Source of the DNA: Anastatus disparis
Lineage: Eukaryota > Arthropoda > Insecta > Hymenoptera > Eupelmidae
Length of the DNA stretch: 64,000 nucleotides
Assembly: GCA_017163975.1 (NCBI GenBank)
Contig: JAFFSR010000021.1
Span: 920,501 to 984,500 of the forward strand
Reading direction: 5' to 3'
Below, piece after piece: positions 43,439 to 54,630 of this stretch (position 1 is the stretch's first letter; every line of letters begins with the position of its first letter). The translations under genes were made by a program, and so were the position numbers. The notes beneath the pieces are model-generated. The model made no database searches and was not told where the DNA came from. It worked only from the letters and a program-made list of their open reading frames with translations.

Positions 43439-43777
43439 ATGTCGTCGCGTCAAGAGTGGTATAATTTAAGTAGCAGTGTACTTGTTACAGATTCATTTGT
43501 AAATAATCGTAACCGCACGCCGTTCGTGCTCGAGCAATTAACAAGAAGACGGTTGACGTTGCGCGCGATGTGGATTAACGGTTTGCGTCGTGAATTACGA
43601 CGACTTTTCAGCAATCTTTCGACGCGTGACATTAGGTCTTTGTATCAGAGAAAATTTTCTTCTTTGATGCACGTATCTTTTATAGCGGGGACGGTTATCG
43701 TGAATTGCGGGTTACGTGATTTGCCACTGTTCGTAGAAGTAATAACAGGCCTGAATGAAGCCAACGATATGTGTTGA
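43439..43777 (+). CDS. Small basic ORF at start of the polymerase arm (112 aa)
   Basis: The likely start is the ATG at 43439 (MSSRQEWYNLSSSVLVTD), as the upstream part of the frame is Phe-rich and unlike protein. The middle is Arg-rich (TRRRLTLRAMWINGLRRELR), the end more hydrophobic. I do not recognise the family. Because the next ORF begins after a splice-acceptor-like TTTTCTGTAG, it may be a first exon of a longer gene. Short unidentified ORFs of this kind are frequent near the polymerase in Polintons and adintoviruses. Confidence 0.45.
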   Translation: MSSRQEWYNLSSSVLVTDSFVNNRNRTPFVLEQLTRRRLTLRAMWINGLRRELRRLFSNLSTRDIRSLYQRKFSSLMHVSFIAGTVIVNCGLRDLPLFVEVITGLNEANDMC

Positions 43778-43871
43778 AAAGTGATAAAAAAAGTGATATA
43801 AGTGTTTGTGTTTTTAAAAGTTATCTAATAAATCTGTGTTTTTTGTTTAGCTTTTTTCACCCTTCTGTAGG

Positions 43872-44430
43872 AGAATGTGGAGGATTCGGAAAAAGAAAGT
43901 GTGGAGGAACATAGTAAAGAAAGTGCGGAAGAGAGCAGTTCGGAGGAAATTATGCTGAGTGGTAGTAGTGTTGGTAGTGATCACAATGCCAATAATGCTG
44001 ATCAAAATTTGAATGAAGATGATGAGAAAGTCACGAATATTTTTGCAAATGGTGAAGGCTTTGCTGCGAGTTGTCCGGTACCTGATTCAGATGACTCTAT
44101 TAACTATGAGGGCTGGAGGATAACCCCGGCCCTCATAGCCGGAGGCTTCCTAGATATACATGATCAGTCAACAAAATCGAACGTTGATGTGGCAGAAAAT
44201 GTGTTAATACAAAATTACTTGCTAGAAGAAGAAGAGCAACAACAACAACAAGATAAAATTCGGTTCAACGTACCATTTGATGTTGCACCACTACCAGACG
44301 ATCCTTCACCAATTATACCAACCGCACTACAATCGATTTAACCAAACCGAGTACCTGAACAAGCGAGGCAACGTGGTACCCACTCGCTTCAACCAAAACA
44401 GCAGGTTGGACAACGATGTCAACAACGGTA
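43872..44430 (+). CDS. Acidic ORF, possible exon of the polymerase-arm gene
   Basis: The frame 43877-44341 is very acidic at the start (SEKESVEEHSKESAEESSSE), then more mixed (GWRITPALIAGGFLDIHD), and has a Gln run (EEEEQQQQQDK). It lies between an acceptor-like 'cttctgtag' and a donor-like 'caacggtaagttt' (near 44428). Acidic low-complexity segments often precede Polinton polymerase B. No domain is recognised. Confidence 0.4.
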
Positions 44431-44523
44431 AGTTTTTTAAAAATCATTTTATTTATAATATTTAGTTTTTTTTTTCAATAACAAAAAAATATTAAGATAT
44501 ACTGAATAATGAGCAACTAGGCG

Positions 44524-44919
44524 TTGCAATTCCGGAACATCGGAATAGTAGGAAATTATAATTGCTGGGGTGATAGAACAAAATTCGAAGAAAAATTTTC
44601 AGTATTAAATGAAGATGTAACGAAATTTAATTGCACTAATAATGATGACTTGAATTCTTCTGAAAAAAGAAAAGTTAGTGACATATATGATAAAGGAAAT
44701 AGTGACAACATTATTGATTTAAGTAACGATAAATACACATCGATAATAAATCCTTCATACACGGTTTTATCTTTAGAAAACATTAATACTGCAACTTACA
44801 CTGCTCATTCGGTTGACAGTGCAACAAAACCTTCTGAAGAATCAAACAATTTAGTTGAAAAAATAAATTCTTCTGGGTCTTGTTCATTAAATTATGGTAA
44901 AATTATTTTTGTTTATTAA
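44524..44919 (+). CDS. Hydrophilic ORF of unknown function (131 aa)
   Basis: It is Ser/Asn/Asp-rich with no recognised motif, beginning MQFRNIGIVGNYNCWGD. It ends 19 bases before a palindromic insertion (44939-45289). It may be another segment of the polymerase N-terminal extension or a separate accessory protein. Composition resembles the acidic ORF upstream. Confidence 0.35.
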   Translation: MQFRNIGIVGNYNCWGDRTKFEEKFSVLNEDVTKFNCTNNDDLNSSEKRKVSDIYDKGNSDNIIDLSNDKYTSIINPSYTVLSLENINTATYTAHSVDSATKPSEESNNLVEKINSSGSCSLNYGKIIFVY

Positions 44920-44938
44920 ATTGAATCGTTCTCGTGCT

Positions 44939-45289
44939 CGTATCGTTCTCTCCTTGTCTAATCTAAATTTCCGTTATAGTAAATTAAATATTTATATACA
45001 AATGTAAGAGATGAGCGCTGTAGAGTAAAAAACGAGCAAACGATTCTATTTTATGAATGAATATGAAATTTCCATTATTTTTAAATAAGGTATGAAACGG
45101 AAAACAATCAAACTCAACTTAATTTTTCCTTTCATACTTTACTTGAAAAGTAATGGAAATTTCATATTTTTTCATAAAATAAAATCGTTTGCACGTTTTT
45201 TACTCTACATCGCTCATCTTTTACATTTGTATATAAATATTTAATTTACTATCACGGAAATTTAGATTATACAAGGACTGAACGATACG
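44939..45289. mobile_element. Palindromic MITE (351 bp)
   Basis: A hairpin over its entire length: cgtatcgttct at 44939 pairs with the inverse ending at 45289. Interior pairs include tacaaatgtaagagatgagcg with cgctcatcttttacatttgt. Target duplication could not be resolved because the flanking bases are also partly inverted. No ORF. Confidence 0.85.
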
Positions 45290-45440
45290 GACGACTCTTA
45301 AAGGTATCAAAAGTAGTATATTTAACGCAAACATTACGTTTGTATATTAACTTTTCTACATAAATTCTTAATTTTATTAATTTTTAGCTTTATTTTCAAG
45401 AAAAGGCGTTATTTTATAAATTAAAAATAATAAAAATAAG

Positions 45441-45661
45441 TTGACAAGAAAATATTTATTTTTGTCTCTTTTTATTTTTTATATAGTTAACGCCCTAGAA
45501 TTGATGAAACAGGTGTATTTCAGTCAAAGCGACGATGACAGCAACAACGAAGCAGATGTTCATTATATAAGCGATAGTGATAGATATATTGATAATAAAA
45601 TAATAAGAAAAAATATAATAATACCCGAGAGCGATGAGAGTGTTAGCAATAGCGATAGTGA

Positions 45662-45720
<59 letters not shown>
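45441..45720 (+). pseudogene. N-terminal segment before Polinton polymerase B
   Basis: A Ser/Asp-rich acidic segment (SQSDDDSNNEADVHYISDSD, IIPESDESVSNSDSDD) runs into a long (TA)n microsatellite at 45662-45719. The related string IIPESDESASDTSSESE appears again at 47150 on the other side of the foldback element, so either the region was duplicated or it contains internal repeats. Confidence 0.5.
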
Positions 45721-45722
<2 letters not shown>

Positions 45723-47101
45723 AACGTTTGGCTTCTTGTCCACGGATGAACTCGTTGATGCCGTGGCTATCAGACTTTTAGAGGGGTTGATTCTCGGTGA
45801 TTCTCGGTAGTTCGCGGAAGCCAAAGTTCAAACTTACTAATTAAAACTGACCTAACCTTACTTTTAATAATAATAAAAAGAAAAAGAATTAAATACTTAG
45901 ATAATTTAATAGTAAAGAGTAAAGATAAATGCATGCATCAAATTTAATAATAATAAATAATAAATGAATTATAATCTTAATGAACTTAGAAAAGAAACAA
46001 AGCTCAACCTTACTTAACTAAAATGACAAACGACGGGATGGAAGCAGAATGGGTGCTGCTAAAACTGGTAAATAATTATTATCAATTATTATCTTTAAGA
46101 GTATTCTTTTGAAGATTTATTTAAAAGTTGATAAAGCAATCGATGGCTTAAGGCCTACAATAATCATTACAACGCTGGCAGTATTTAAGAAGGCAAACAT
46201 AAATAAACTAATTTTTATTAAACCAAAAATAAATAAATCTCTTTTCATAAATAAAATAAACTGGTAACTTGTACTATAAAGAAATAAACAAAGAAAATCT
46301 TTAGTACTCTTTGCTGCTGGTAGGTGGTGCATGGTGTTCAAAAGCCATCTGTAATAAACCAAAACGCAAAGACAAACTAAAATTAATAATTATAATTAAA
46401 TAATTAACCGCAGTAAATAACGGCAAAAACTACCGTACTGTACGGTTGGTATAACACGACCTATACGGACGAAGCGGCGGATTAGTGGCTGGAAGGTGAA
46501 AAGGATATCGTGCAAAGTATAACTCCTAATACACGATGTTAAAGAGAGGCTCTATAAAGTATACTCCTAGTATACAGTCCGTAAAGGATTCCCACTCTAT
46601 GTAATCTCCAAGAGAGTGGAGTTGTACATAGAGAGATCCTTCTATTGTATATTTCCCCCTTCACTCTCTTGGAGATCACATAGAGTGGGGATCCTTTACC
46701 GACTGTATACTAGGAGTATACAGACTCTCTTTAACGTCGTGAATTAGAAATTATACTTTGCACGATATCCTTTTCACCTTCCAGCCACTAATCCGCCGCT
46801 TCATCCGTATAGGTTGTGTTATACCTACCGTGGGTACGGTAGTTTTTGCCGTTATTTACCGCAGTTAATTATTTAATTATAATTATTAATTTTGGTTTGT
46901 CTTTGCGTTTTGGTTTATTACAGATGGCTTTTGAACACCACGCGCCACCTACCAGCAGTAAAGAGTACTAAAGATTTTCTTTGTTTATTTCTTCACAGTA
47001 CAAGTTACCAGTTTGTCTTATTTATAGAGAATCAACCCCTCTAAAAGTCTGATAGCCACGGCATCAACAAGTTCATCCGTGGACAAGAAGCCAAACGTTA
47101 C
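45721..47101. mobile_element. Foldback element in a TA microsatellite (1.38 kb)
   Basis: The ends GTAACGTTTGGCTTCTTGTC and its inverse pair. A second long paired region is about 46255-46620 with 46640-47000. The left arm has about 450 extra bases (45800-46250) not matched on the right, likely a later insertion. It sits within (TA)n, so the target duplication cannot be defined. It interrupts the polymerase-arm gene. Confidence 0.85.
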
Positions 47102-48379
47102 AATATATATATATATAAACAATAAAAGAGTAATTATAACGAACACAATAATACCGGAGAGCGATGAGAGTGCTAGCGATACAAGTAGCGAGAGTGAGTG
47201 TTTGAATTCAGGAAATAATATAATTATATCAGAAACTGATAAGAGTATGAATGACGGTGATGAAGAATCACCGTTTTTAAGTAATGAAGCGATATTAGGT
47301 GATAGTGTGATGAATGAGAGTGATAGTGAATTTGAATATTGTTCATGTGTAAATAATAGAGAAAATGAGGTTAATTTATATAATCAAGTAGGTGGTGGTA
47401 GAAATGCGCAAAAGTTTGCTGTAATTTCTCGACAACCAGATGGGAACTCGGAACGTTACGGTGTGCGTGGCGAGCGCCTAACCATACGAATTGAAACGCC
47501 CCCACCAAATATCAACCCTTTAGTGTGGTTGCAAGAAGAAATCACAGAAATTCACGCGTTTATTATAGATTTAACCGAAAATCCGTTCGATTATATTACG
47601 GCCTACATTACGAGCGATGAATTTACTTGTGGACCCGGGTAGATGCGTTTGAAATACGTAGGAGATTTTCGTCCTGAAGAATTATTCGATATTATTTTCC
47701 AAATTACTTAAAGTAATTCTGAGTTCAATATCAATAATAATTTAATTCTTGATATTACTTTAGTAAAAGGAATTACAGGCGGAGCTAGAAATTTAGGTAA
47801 ACCCTTAAACAAAGAAGCCGCTAAAAGAAAGCGCTCTATCATCACGATACAAAATTATGATAATCCTTGTTTGCCACGAGCAATAGCGGTCGGATTGGCA
47901 TATTTATTGTTTCAATACGATCCTAAAAATAAAAATTTTTTTAAAAATTAGAAAAGCACGATCGATTAACTATGTGCTTTTCAAAAAAAATGTGCGCTCG
48001 ATATTTCAAAAAAAGCTAGAATTAACCTAAATGATATACCTGAAAATGGGTGTCATATGGAACATATTCAAGTTCTTCAAAAATATCTTGCACAAAAAAA
48101 AATCGCGTTAGTCATTAGAAAAAATAATGAATTTGCGAATAGTATGTCACAAATATCGTACGATGGATGTATTTCAGAATTTTTTATAAATAATAATAAT
48201 GATAATAATATACCATCACCACAAGAAATTAATTTATTATACTTTGAGGTTCCACCAGGGGGCTTATTCAGTAATACCGTAACGTCTAACGGCAAGCTCA
48301 ACGCCGACGTGCGCATGCGCAGTAATAATTTTTCAGCAAATAATATTGAATATCGCGAACGTTATCAGAGATCATGTTG
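47102..48379 (+). pseudogene. POLB: Polinton DNA polymerase B, N-terminal part
   Basis: The N-terminal part of a protein-primed family B DNA polymerase, which copies the Polinton. After an acidic start there is a region with TPPPNINPLVWLQEEITEIH and a stop at 47641. The frame then continues with MRLKYVGDFRPEELFDIIFQ, another stop, ITGGARNLGKPLNKEAAKRK and RSIITIQNYDNPCLPRAIAV. That last block is the well-conserved 'K+IIxIxNxDNxCLxRAxxV' signature of Polinton polymerase B. HIQVLQKYLAQKKIALVI (near 48060) fits the following segment. At least four stops or shifts make it non-functional. The exonuclease domain and motif A are not found downstream. Confidence 0.8.
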
Positions 48380-48513
48380 ACGTAACGACGAAAATCTTCT
48401 AAACTGAAGCGCTAAGTCGATTTTATCGACAAATTTTACAACCAATTTGAAGCTTGGTTGTAAATCGTACGTTAATCTGTAAAACGTTATATTGTGCATA
48501 ACATATGTATATA

Positions 48514-48660
48514 CGTTGACAGAAAAGATTTCTAGAAGCAAAAGAATTACTCCGATTTGATGTGATCATTCAAATGCAAGTGCTAGATGTTTAAATTAAT
48601 TTATTGCTTCACAGATTTTAAGTTATATCCAAGAGGATCGAGATATCTTTTCTGTCAGTG
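48514..48660. mobile_element. Tc1/mariner-like mini-MITE (147 bp)
   Basis: The ends CGTTGACAGAAAAGAT and ATCTTTTCTGTCAGTG are inverse with few mismatches. TA dinucleotides flank both sides (48512-48513 and 48661-48662). Size, TA target and CAGTG-like end fit a Tc1/mariner-derived MITE. Confidence 0.7.
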
Positions 48661-50121
48661 TATGTATATACCTATATATATAGTTAAAGGGAACATTGTT
48701 TTATTATTTACATTAGTGATCATAAAAATTATTTGTAATCATACATGATTAAATGATAAATTGTGTATAATTTAAAATTCAATTAGATCTACAGATTTTA
48801 AAGTGACTTATATGTACTTTAACAAAAACGAACAGAAAAAAATAATATAAATATTGTTTTAAATAAACTTATCTTATCACCAATAAAAAATGTTTCTTAA
48901 TAAAATTATATATTAATCTCAATTTGCATTTTATATTCTATAGCAACAACTACAGTTTCTTGATTGAATTGTTAAGTTTGCTGCAGACCTTAAAAATATT
49001 GGTTTTCAAAATTTCGCCTTTCAAAATGAAAATGTTGGCTTGGATAATGTTGAGTTAATAGAATATATAATAGAAACATGAATACAGATATATTTCCAAT
49101 ATGAATGTTACGTGTTATGTGTTTTAAGGCAAATACCGTTAAAATTCCTTTTTTCTCTGTGTTGGGATTTAAAATGAATGGATCATGATATTTTTTCTAA
49201 TTATTATTTTGGATATATAATTATTAGCATGTAAAATTAAACAAGTTATAAAATATTACTTAAGTTTTCATAATGTCCCAATCAACTGTCCATTTGAAAT
49301 CTTGATACTAAATGTGTGGAGAATACAAGAGCTAATATAAATCTACAAAAAACTAGTAAAATTATAATTTATTTGCGTATAAATATGTCAAAAACTTAAA
49401 CAATTATTTTTGTAATCATGTTCATTTTAATGTAATAATTATTTGAAATTATTTTAACTTTGAATATTTATGTTGTAAATGTCTGTTGTAAAAGATTTAA
49501 TAACGTCACTTGATATTATTTTAAATATTATTTTCTATTGATATTTATGTCAAACAAAGATTCTAAACTATCTGAAATACTTCAGAATTAGCTATTACCA
49601 TATATGGATGAATTTTTAAAAATAAAAAACGACGAGTTACAGCAAAAATATGTATTTCTAAACATTATTAGAAGGAAGTTAAAGAACAAATATATCCATA
49701 CTTGAGAAAGTTTGCTTTTTCAAACATATAATAACATTATTTTTGTGTTTGGGAGTGGAGTTAAGTGTACTTGATAAAGGATTAGTGGGAAGTTCGCCAC
49801 GTCCACGTGTAGAAACCATTTTATTACTAATACAATCTAAAATAATATATTATCAATTTATAGATTTTTCAAAGACTTTCATTTAAATTCAAATAATTAT
49901 ATACTTACTTTGATATCAACGACAAACTCTTCATCAAGGCTAATGACAAACTGATATTTTTATTTTATGAATACTACGATGTAACCTTTGATTTCGCTTT
50001 ATTTATCTGTAGTATATACGTAGTATAATGTAGTATATACCTAGTATAGTGTAGTATGCAAATATGACTATGGTGATTGTTTACAAAAAGATTTAAGAAT
50101 GTGCTTACTCGGAAATTCTCC

Positions 50122-50126
<5 letters not shown>

Positions 50127-50191
<65 letters not shown>
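50127..50191. repeat. (TA)n microsatellite
   Basis: About 32 TA units. Open frames with long Tyr-Ile runs in this region are artefacts. Confidence 0.95.
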
Positions 50192-50198
<7 letters not shown>

Positions 50199-50237
50199 TG
50201 AATATATAAAAATTATAAGCAGTATAGTATGTATTAA

Positions 50238-50683
50238 GGTAGCTCGTACCAAAAATAAAAAATTTACGAATGAAAGAAAACTGTAGAAGGTTGTTCTTTA
50301 AGTTAAAATGAATCTCTACGCAAAAAATCGGACCTGATTTCCAGGGAAAATTTCAAGAAAAAGTCTTTTGAAAATGCTGCGTTAACTGACATTTTAACAT
50401 TGCTCATATGATAGATATTCGATTTTCCTACAGTTATAATCGAATATTTGCATCTAAAGATTTACTACCGCTCTGAACAACTAAATATAAATACTTTATT
50501 TAACAAGCTTTCCAATGGTATGTTAAATGTTATGTGTATCCAGGGATTTTTATAAATATATGATATATATAAATATATATATATATATGTATATACGTGT
50601 GACATTTTCTGCAGTCGCAACAACAAAAGTCAATAGAGTTTCACTTATACTCATTGGACTTTAGTTGCGCGGTACGAGCTACC
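50238..50683. mobile_element. TTAA-type MITE, family 5 (446 bp)
   Basis: Terminal inverted repeat GGTAGCTCGTACC / GGTACGAGCTACC. The left flank is TTAA (50234-50237), the right flank TCAA (50684-50687), probably a mutated TTAA. The inside is unpaired and AT-rich. Confidence 0.75.
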
Positions 50684-51529
50684 TCAAATTTCAAGTGTAC
50701 AAATAATCTAACACTTCATGGTATGAAATTCATGAATAAAATTGTTGACTTTATTATTTAATTAGAATTTTGTGAGCGTATCTCAAAAAAGGCAGGGGAA
50801 TTATATGCCAGGGGAGATTACCTGATAATTTGAATGAAATTTTTACCGAGTAAACGGTCTCCAACATTCACTGCTGTACAAACTTTTTTAGTTGTACATT
50901 ACTACTTTCTTAAACGTCTATTACGTATTTGAATATGCGCTTATATCATCTGTGACAGTTAAATGTTTAGAGCCAGGGGAATTATCGTAGAAAAGGTAAC
51001 TTAGCTTTCATAAGTGAAATGATGTTTACACGTAAACAAAAATGTATTCTATGATCAACAAAGCAATTTTTTAGCGAATAAACATATAATAACAATATTT
51101 TCATGTGATAGGAATAGCTTATATTTTCATAAGATTCAAATATAACATTTTTTATTATTATTGCTTTTTATCTATGAAAACATATACATTTTTTTTATAA
51201 TAACAGAGGGTCAAAGAAAATATTTTTTTTTAACCATTCTGCTGAAATGTATGCACGGATGGAAAAAAATATTTTTTGATCTTTCAGAAGTATGAATTCA
51301 TCTATCCTGTATCTTTACAACGTTTAAAAAAAATTTTATATATGATTACAGACGGGGGAGATTACTTTTTATACTTTCTAAGGGTCCCTACAAAAGCTAC
51401 ATTGAAATTAGCGATTAAAAGTCAACGAATCATAAAGTTACAAGCTGAAAGTATATGAAAAATTTGTGGTTAATAATATTTAAACTTTGTATTGATAGTT
51501 TATTAAATGATTACATGTGATTACCCGTT

Positions 51530-52918
51530 AGAATAGAATCACCCATATTTGTAAAACAGGTAAATTCCATACAGGCCATCCACAAATTTATGTTGAAGGT
51601 GAATGTTTACAGCTGGTAGGGAACAATTATGAAAAATTTGCTGAGGTAAATGGACTTGTCAAATGTCTAATTTTACCTCCTCAAAATTTATATATACTTG
51701 TTCTACCAGTCAAATCAGGACAAAAATTATTATTTCCTCTTTGTAAAACGTGTTGCGAAAAACAAAATTTTCAATCTTGTGAACATAAAAATATTAAAGA
51801 GCGTGCTCTTTTAGGTACCTGGGTTTCAAACGAAATAAAGGTTGCCTTAGAAAAAGGGTACAAAATTTTAAATATTTTTGTAATTTTGCAATACCAAATT
51901 ATACAAATAGATGAAAACGATGACGGTGGTCTTTTTAAAGACTACATCAACTGTTTTCTTAAAATCAAACAGGAAGCGAGTGGTTTGCTGTCTGAATGTA
52001 AAGACAACCTAACAAAAACAAGTTATATAAACGAGTATAAAACAAAGAAAGGAATTTCTCTCGATAACAATAAAATCGAGAAAAATTTAGGGCTGCAAGC
52101 AGTGGCAAAGCTCTGCTTAAATTCGTTTTGGGGTGAATTCGGTTAACGCGATAATTCACCACACACCGAATTTGTCAAAAGCAGACAAGAACTTTTGAAC
52201 ATTATTATGGCTAAAGATGAAGAAGTAACAGGATTACTTCTTATTAATGAAAAATTTTTATACGTCAATTGGGTATTTAAACATGACGCTATAAAAAGTT
52301 CAAGCCATACTAATGTAGTAATCGCTGCTTATACCACTACTCAAGCGCGCCTTGTTCTATACTCTTACTTAGAAAAACTAGGGAAGCGTTCATTACATTG
52401 CGACACAGATTCATGTATTTTCGTCACAACCGGTACGCAAGGTGAATATACACCCGAAACAGGTAATTTCTTAGGGCAAATGACCGATGAACTGTCTTTT
52501 TATGAAGATGGTTCTTATATCTCAGAATACTTAAGTGGCGGCCCAAAGTTCTATGCCCTCAAAGGGATTTCACCATCTGGAAATACTTTCGAATGCTGTA
52601 AAATTAAGGGCATTTGATTGAATTTCCAAAATACTGCACATATTAATTTTGATAGTGTTAAAAAATTAATAAATAAAGAAATTAATACAATCAAATTATC
52701 ATTTCGCAGTATCAAGCGTACGGAAAATTTTAAAATAATTATAAAGGACGAACAGAAAACATGCTTTGTCGTTCTAACTAAACGTCGCTTTTTTAAAATG
52801 GTACGTCTTTACCATTCAGTTATAAAGAACAATAGCATGTGCGACTTTCAAATATTGTATGTAGTGTATACTTTATTGATTAATTTTGTAAAAATGTATA
52901 TTTTCGTAAAATTTGTAT
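51530..52918 (+). pseudogene. POLB: Polinton DNA polymerase B, C-terminal part
   Basis: The palm and thumb half of the protein-primed polymerase. It begins in the motif A region, which is degenerate (KTGKFHTGHPQIYVEGE is recognisable, but the catalytic Asp-SLYP box is not). Motif B is AKLCLNSFWGEFG (near 52110-52145). Motif C is HCDTDSCIF (near 52400, usually YxDTDS), and GGPKFYALKG follows (the K-Y box). Stops lie near 52145 and 52618, and a frame change near 51880. The frame ends near 52918. It is separated from the N-terminal part by about 3.1 kb of non-coding sequence. Confidence 0.88.
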
Positions 52919-53011
52919 GACCGTATGCGTATTGTATATATATTTATTAATGTAAAAAATGTGTAAAAATCTCTTTAAAATATTTTATATACTGCCTACT
53001 TTATCTATTAA

Positions 53012-53394
53012 GAGGAGGTCACGTATCCCTGTCCTTTTCTAATCAAAGAATTCAGTTTTTTTACAGAAACTAATAACTTTAGCAAAAAATGAAGAGAAAG
53101 CCGCATCTCGTAATAAAGAAAGTAATATTTTCTTTGATAAGAAAGAATTAATTTTATTGCTTCGTTTTCAAGAAAACCTTGAAAAACTTAAATCATAGAG
53201 GTTAGGGTGGACAATTTGGTTTTTCAAGGTTTTCTTGAGAACGAAGCAATAAAATTAATTTTTTCTTATCAAAGAAAATATTGCTTTTTCTGATACAAGA
53301 TGCGGCTTTCTCTTCATTTTTTGATAAAGTTATTAGTTTTTGTAAAAAAAATCATTTCTTTGATTAGAAAAGGACAGAGATACGTGACCTCCTC
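53012..53394. mobile_element. TTAA-flanked palindromic MITE, family 1 copy 2 (383 bp)
   Basis: Same family as 876-1256, inserted in the opposite orientation: the unpaired centre reads as the reverse complement of copy 1. TTAA lies at 53008-53011 and 53395-53398. Similarity to copy 1 exceeds 90% by eye, so both moved in fairly recent times. It sits about 90 bases after the end of polymerase B. Confidence 0.93.
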
Positions 53395-53398
53395 TTAA

Positions 53399-53880
53399 TT
53401 TGTAAAATATTGTATATTCTATTTTTTGTAAAATTTTTATAACCATATGTTTATTATATATTTGTTAATAAATTTAAAAATTTATTTTTATTACATATGA
53501 TAAATTTTATTTTTACCCATCTCACATTATATCCTAAAAATTTTCCTCATTTTTCTCACATTTTTATTTTATATTATTAAAAAATTTCTTAAATTTCTAA
53601 AAACTTAAATAAAAAATTTTTATATAAAATATATAAAAATCGATTTCTATATTTTCTTGGGTTCTATATTTTTCGAGCTTTATATTTTTTTGGGTCTTAC
53701 ATTATTCTGTGTCCTATATCTCTCAAAGTAGCATTTCATCCAAGCCTGTATACTTTTACATTGGGTTTTTCTGTGGTGCGTATTTCTTATAATATTTTAT
53801 ACAGGCTCCGCTCCAGACAATTTAATATTTTTTTTTCGAATGCAATATGTTTGTGCGTCTCACCTTGGAATTAGATATTG
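53399..53880. other. AT-rich stretch, no gene seen
   Basis: Repetitive short words ('ttctatatttt', 'tttatatttttt') occur without structure that can be named. A Polinton terminal repeat would be expected about here, but I found no inverse match near 19400. Confidence 0.4.
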
Positions 53881-53884
53881 CGAA

Positions 53885-54125
53885 TCTAATAGCGCATCCT
53901 CATATGCAGCCGTTTCAACAGCGCATCCCCATATGCAGCCGATGTAACAGATCATTCCAATATGCAGCTGATTAAACAGCGCATCCCTATATGCAGCCCA
54001 TTTAACAGCGCATCCCAATATGCAGCGGATTTAACAGCACATTCCAATATGCAGCCGATTTAACAGCGCATCTCCATAGGCCGCCGATTAAACAGTGCAT
54101 CGTCTTATGCAGCTAATTCAACATC
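53885..54125. repeat. Minisatellite, about 36-bp unit, seven copies
   Basis: The unit reads roughly CAGCGCATCCCAATATGCAGCCGATTTAA with spacers, repeated about seven times with 5-20% divergence between copies. Flanking sequence is AT-rich. No CRISPR-type spacer arrangement. Confidence 0.85.
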
Positions 54126-54424
54126 ATATCAAACTATTGATTTTGATGGCGTCATTTTATATATAATTCAGTGAATATTTTATAATTTAGTAAATATATT
54201 TTTCATTATATATTCGAGTTCAACTATTACACAATCTAAAACATAAATATATACAATATCTTTTGACATATTCTTTACAATATCTCTTTATAAACAATGT
54301 TTCTTTATAAATTGTGTTCTGTTCATTTTTATTTTCGCCGTTGACAATAGCGTTGTCATTTAAAAATAATTTTAAATTATTTTTATATTTTGTCCTTGAA
54401 AGAGCAACATATTATTGTCCATGA

Positions 54425-54626
54425 CTAAAAACTGGTGACGACAAATAAACGCCAACTTTTTTCTTGAGATTTAATAATAGTCATCGCATAATCTAATCTA
54501 ATAGAAAACCGTTTCCGTTGCATATTAAAAGAGATTTCATCCGTAGATGGAGATAAACTTATTCTTGGAATGAAAACCAATTTACCTTTGTTTTGTCCAG
54601 TTGCTGATTCCGGTCGAATGAAATAT
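54425..54626 (-). pseudogene. Helitron helicase, C-terminal piece
   Basis: KLVFIPRISLSPSTDEISF and RKRFSIRLDYAMTIIKSQEKS fit the Pif1-like helicase of Helitrons (usual form 'VFIPRI.L.P......F.F+R.QFP.+LAFAMTINKSQGQS', motif VI). It ends where a TTAA MITE begins, and continues on the other side at 55302. The Gln-Gly pair of motif VI is altered, so it is inactive. Confidence 0.8.
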
Positions 54627-54630
54627 TTAA

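Larger units (their letters stand above)
48380..51529. other. Non-coding block splitting the polymerase gene
   Basis: About 3.1 kb of AT-rich sequence lies where the exonuclease and motif A part of polymerase B should be. It holds a 147-bp TA-flanked MITE (48514-48660), a (TA)n run (50127-50191) and a TTAA-type element (50238-50683). I see no remaining polymerase sequence, so the missing part was probably deleted or overwritten. Some parts may be a larger unidentified transposon. Confidence 0.55.
19404..52918. mobile_element. Decayed Polinton/Maverick (virus-like DNA transposon)
   Basis: It carries the diagnostic Polinton gene set: double jelly-roll major capsid protein, basic PX-like core protein, candidate minor capsid protein, retroviral-type integrase with chromodomain, FtsK/HerA packaging ATPase and protein-primed DNA polymerase B. 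Structural genes and integrase run leftward, polymerase rightward. I could not identify terminal inverted repeats or a maturation protease. The left end is lost near 19475, where Gypsy leader-like sequence begins, and the right end lies near or beyond 52918. Removing element B and the MITEs leaves about 18-19 kb, within the usual Polinton range. Most genes carry stops or frameshifts. Confidence 0.93.

Noticed and set aside
45441..50286. Open frames with long Tyr-Ile runs
   Set aside because: They are translations of (TA)n microsatellites and carry no protein meaning.
19404..53400. Terminal inverted repeats of the Polinton
   Set aside because: I compared the regions outside the capsid and polymerase ends by eye and found no inverse match. 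They may be lost, so none is annotated.
53885..54125. CRISPR-like spacing of 36-bp repeats
   Set aside because: Units are contiguous and all parts diverge together. There are no unique spacers or cas genes, and the window is eukaryotic. It is a minisatellite.
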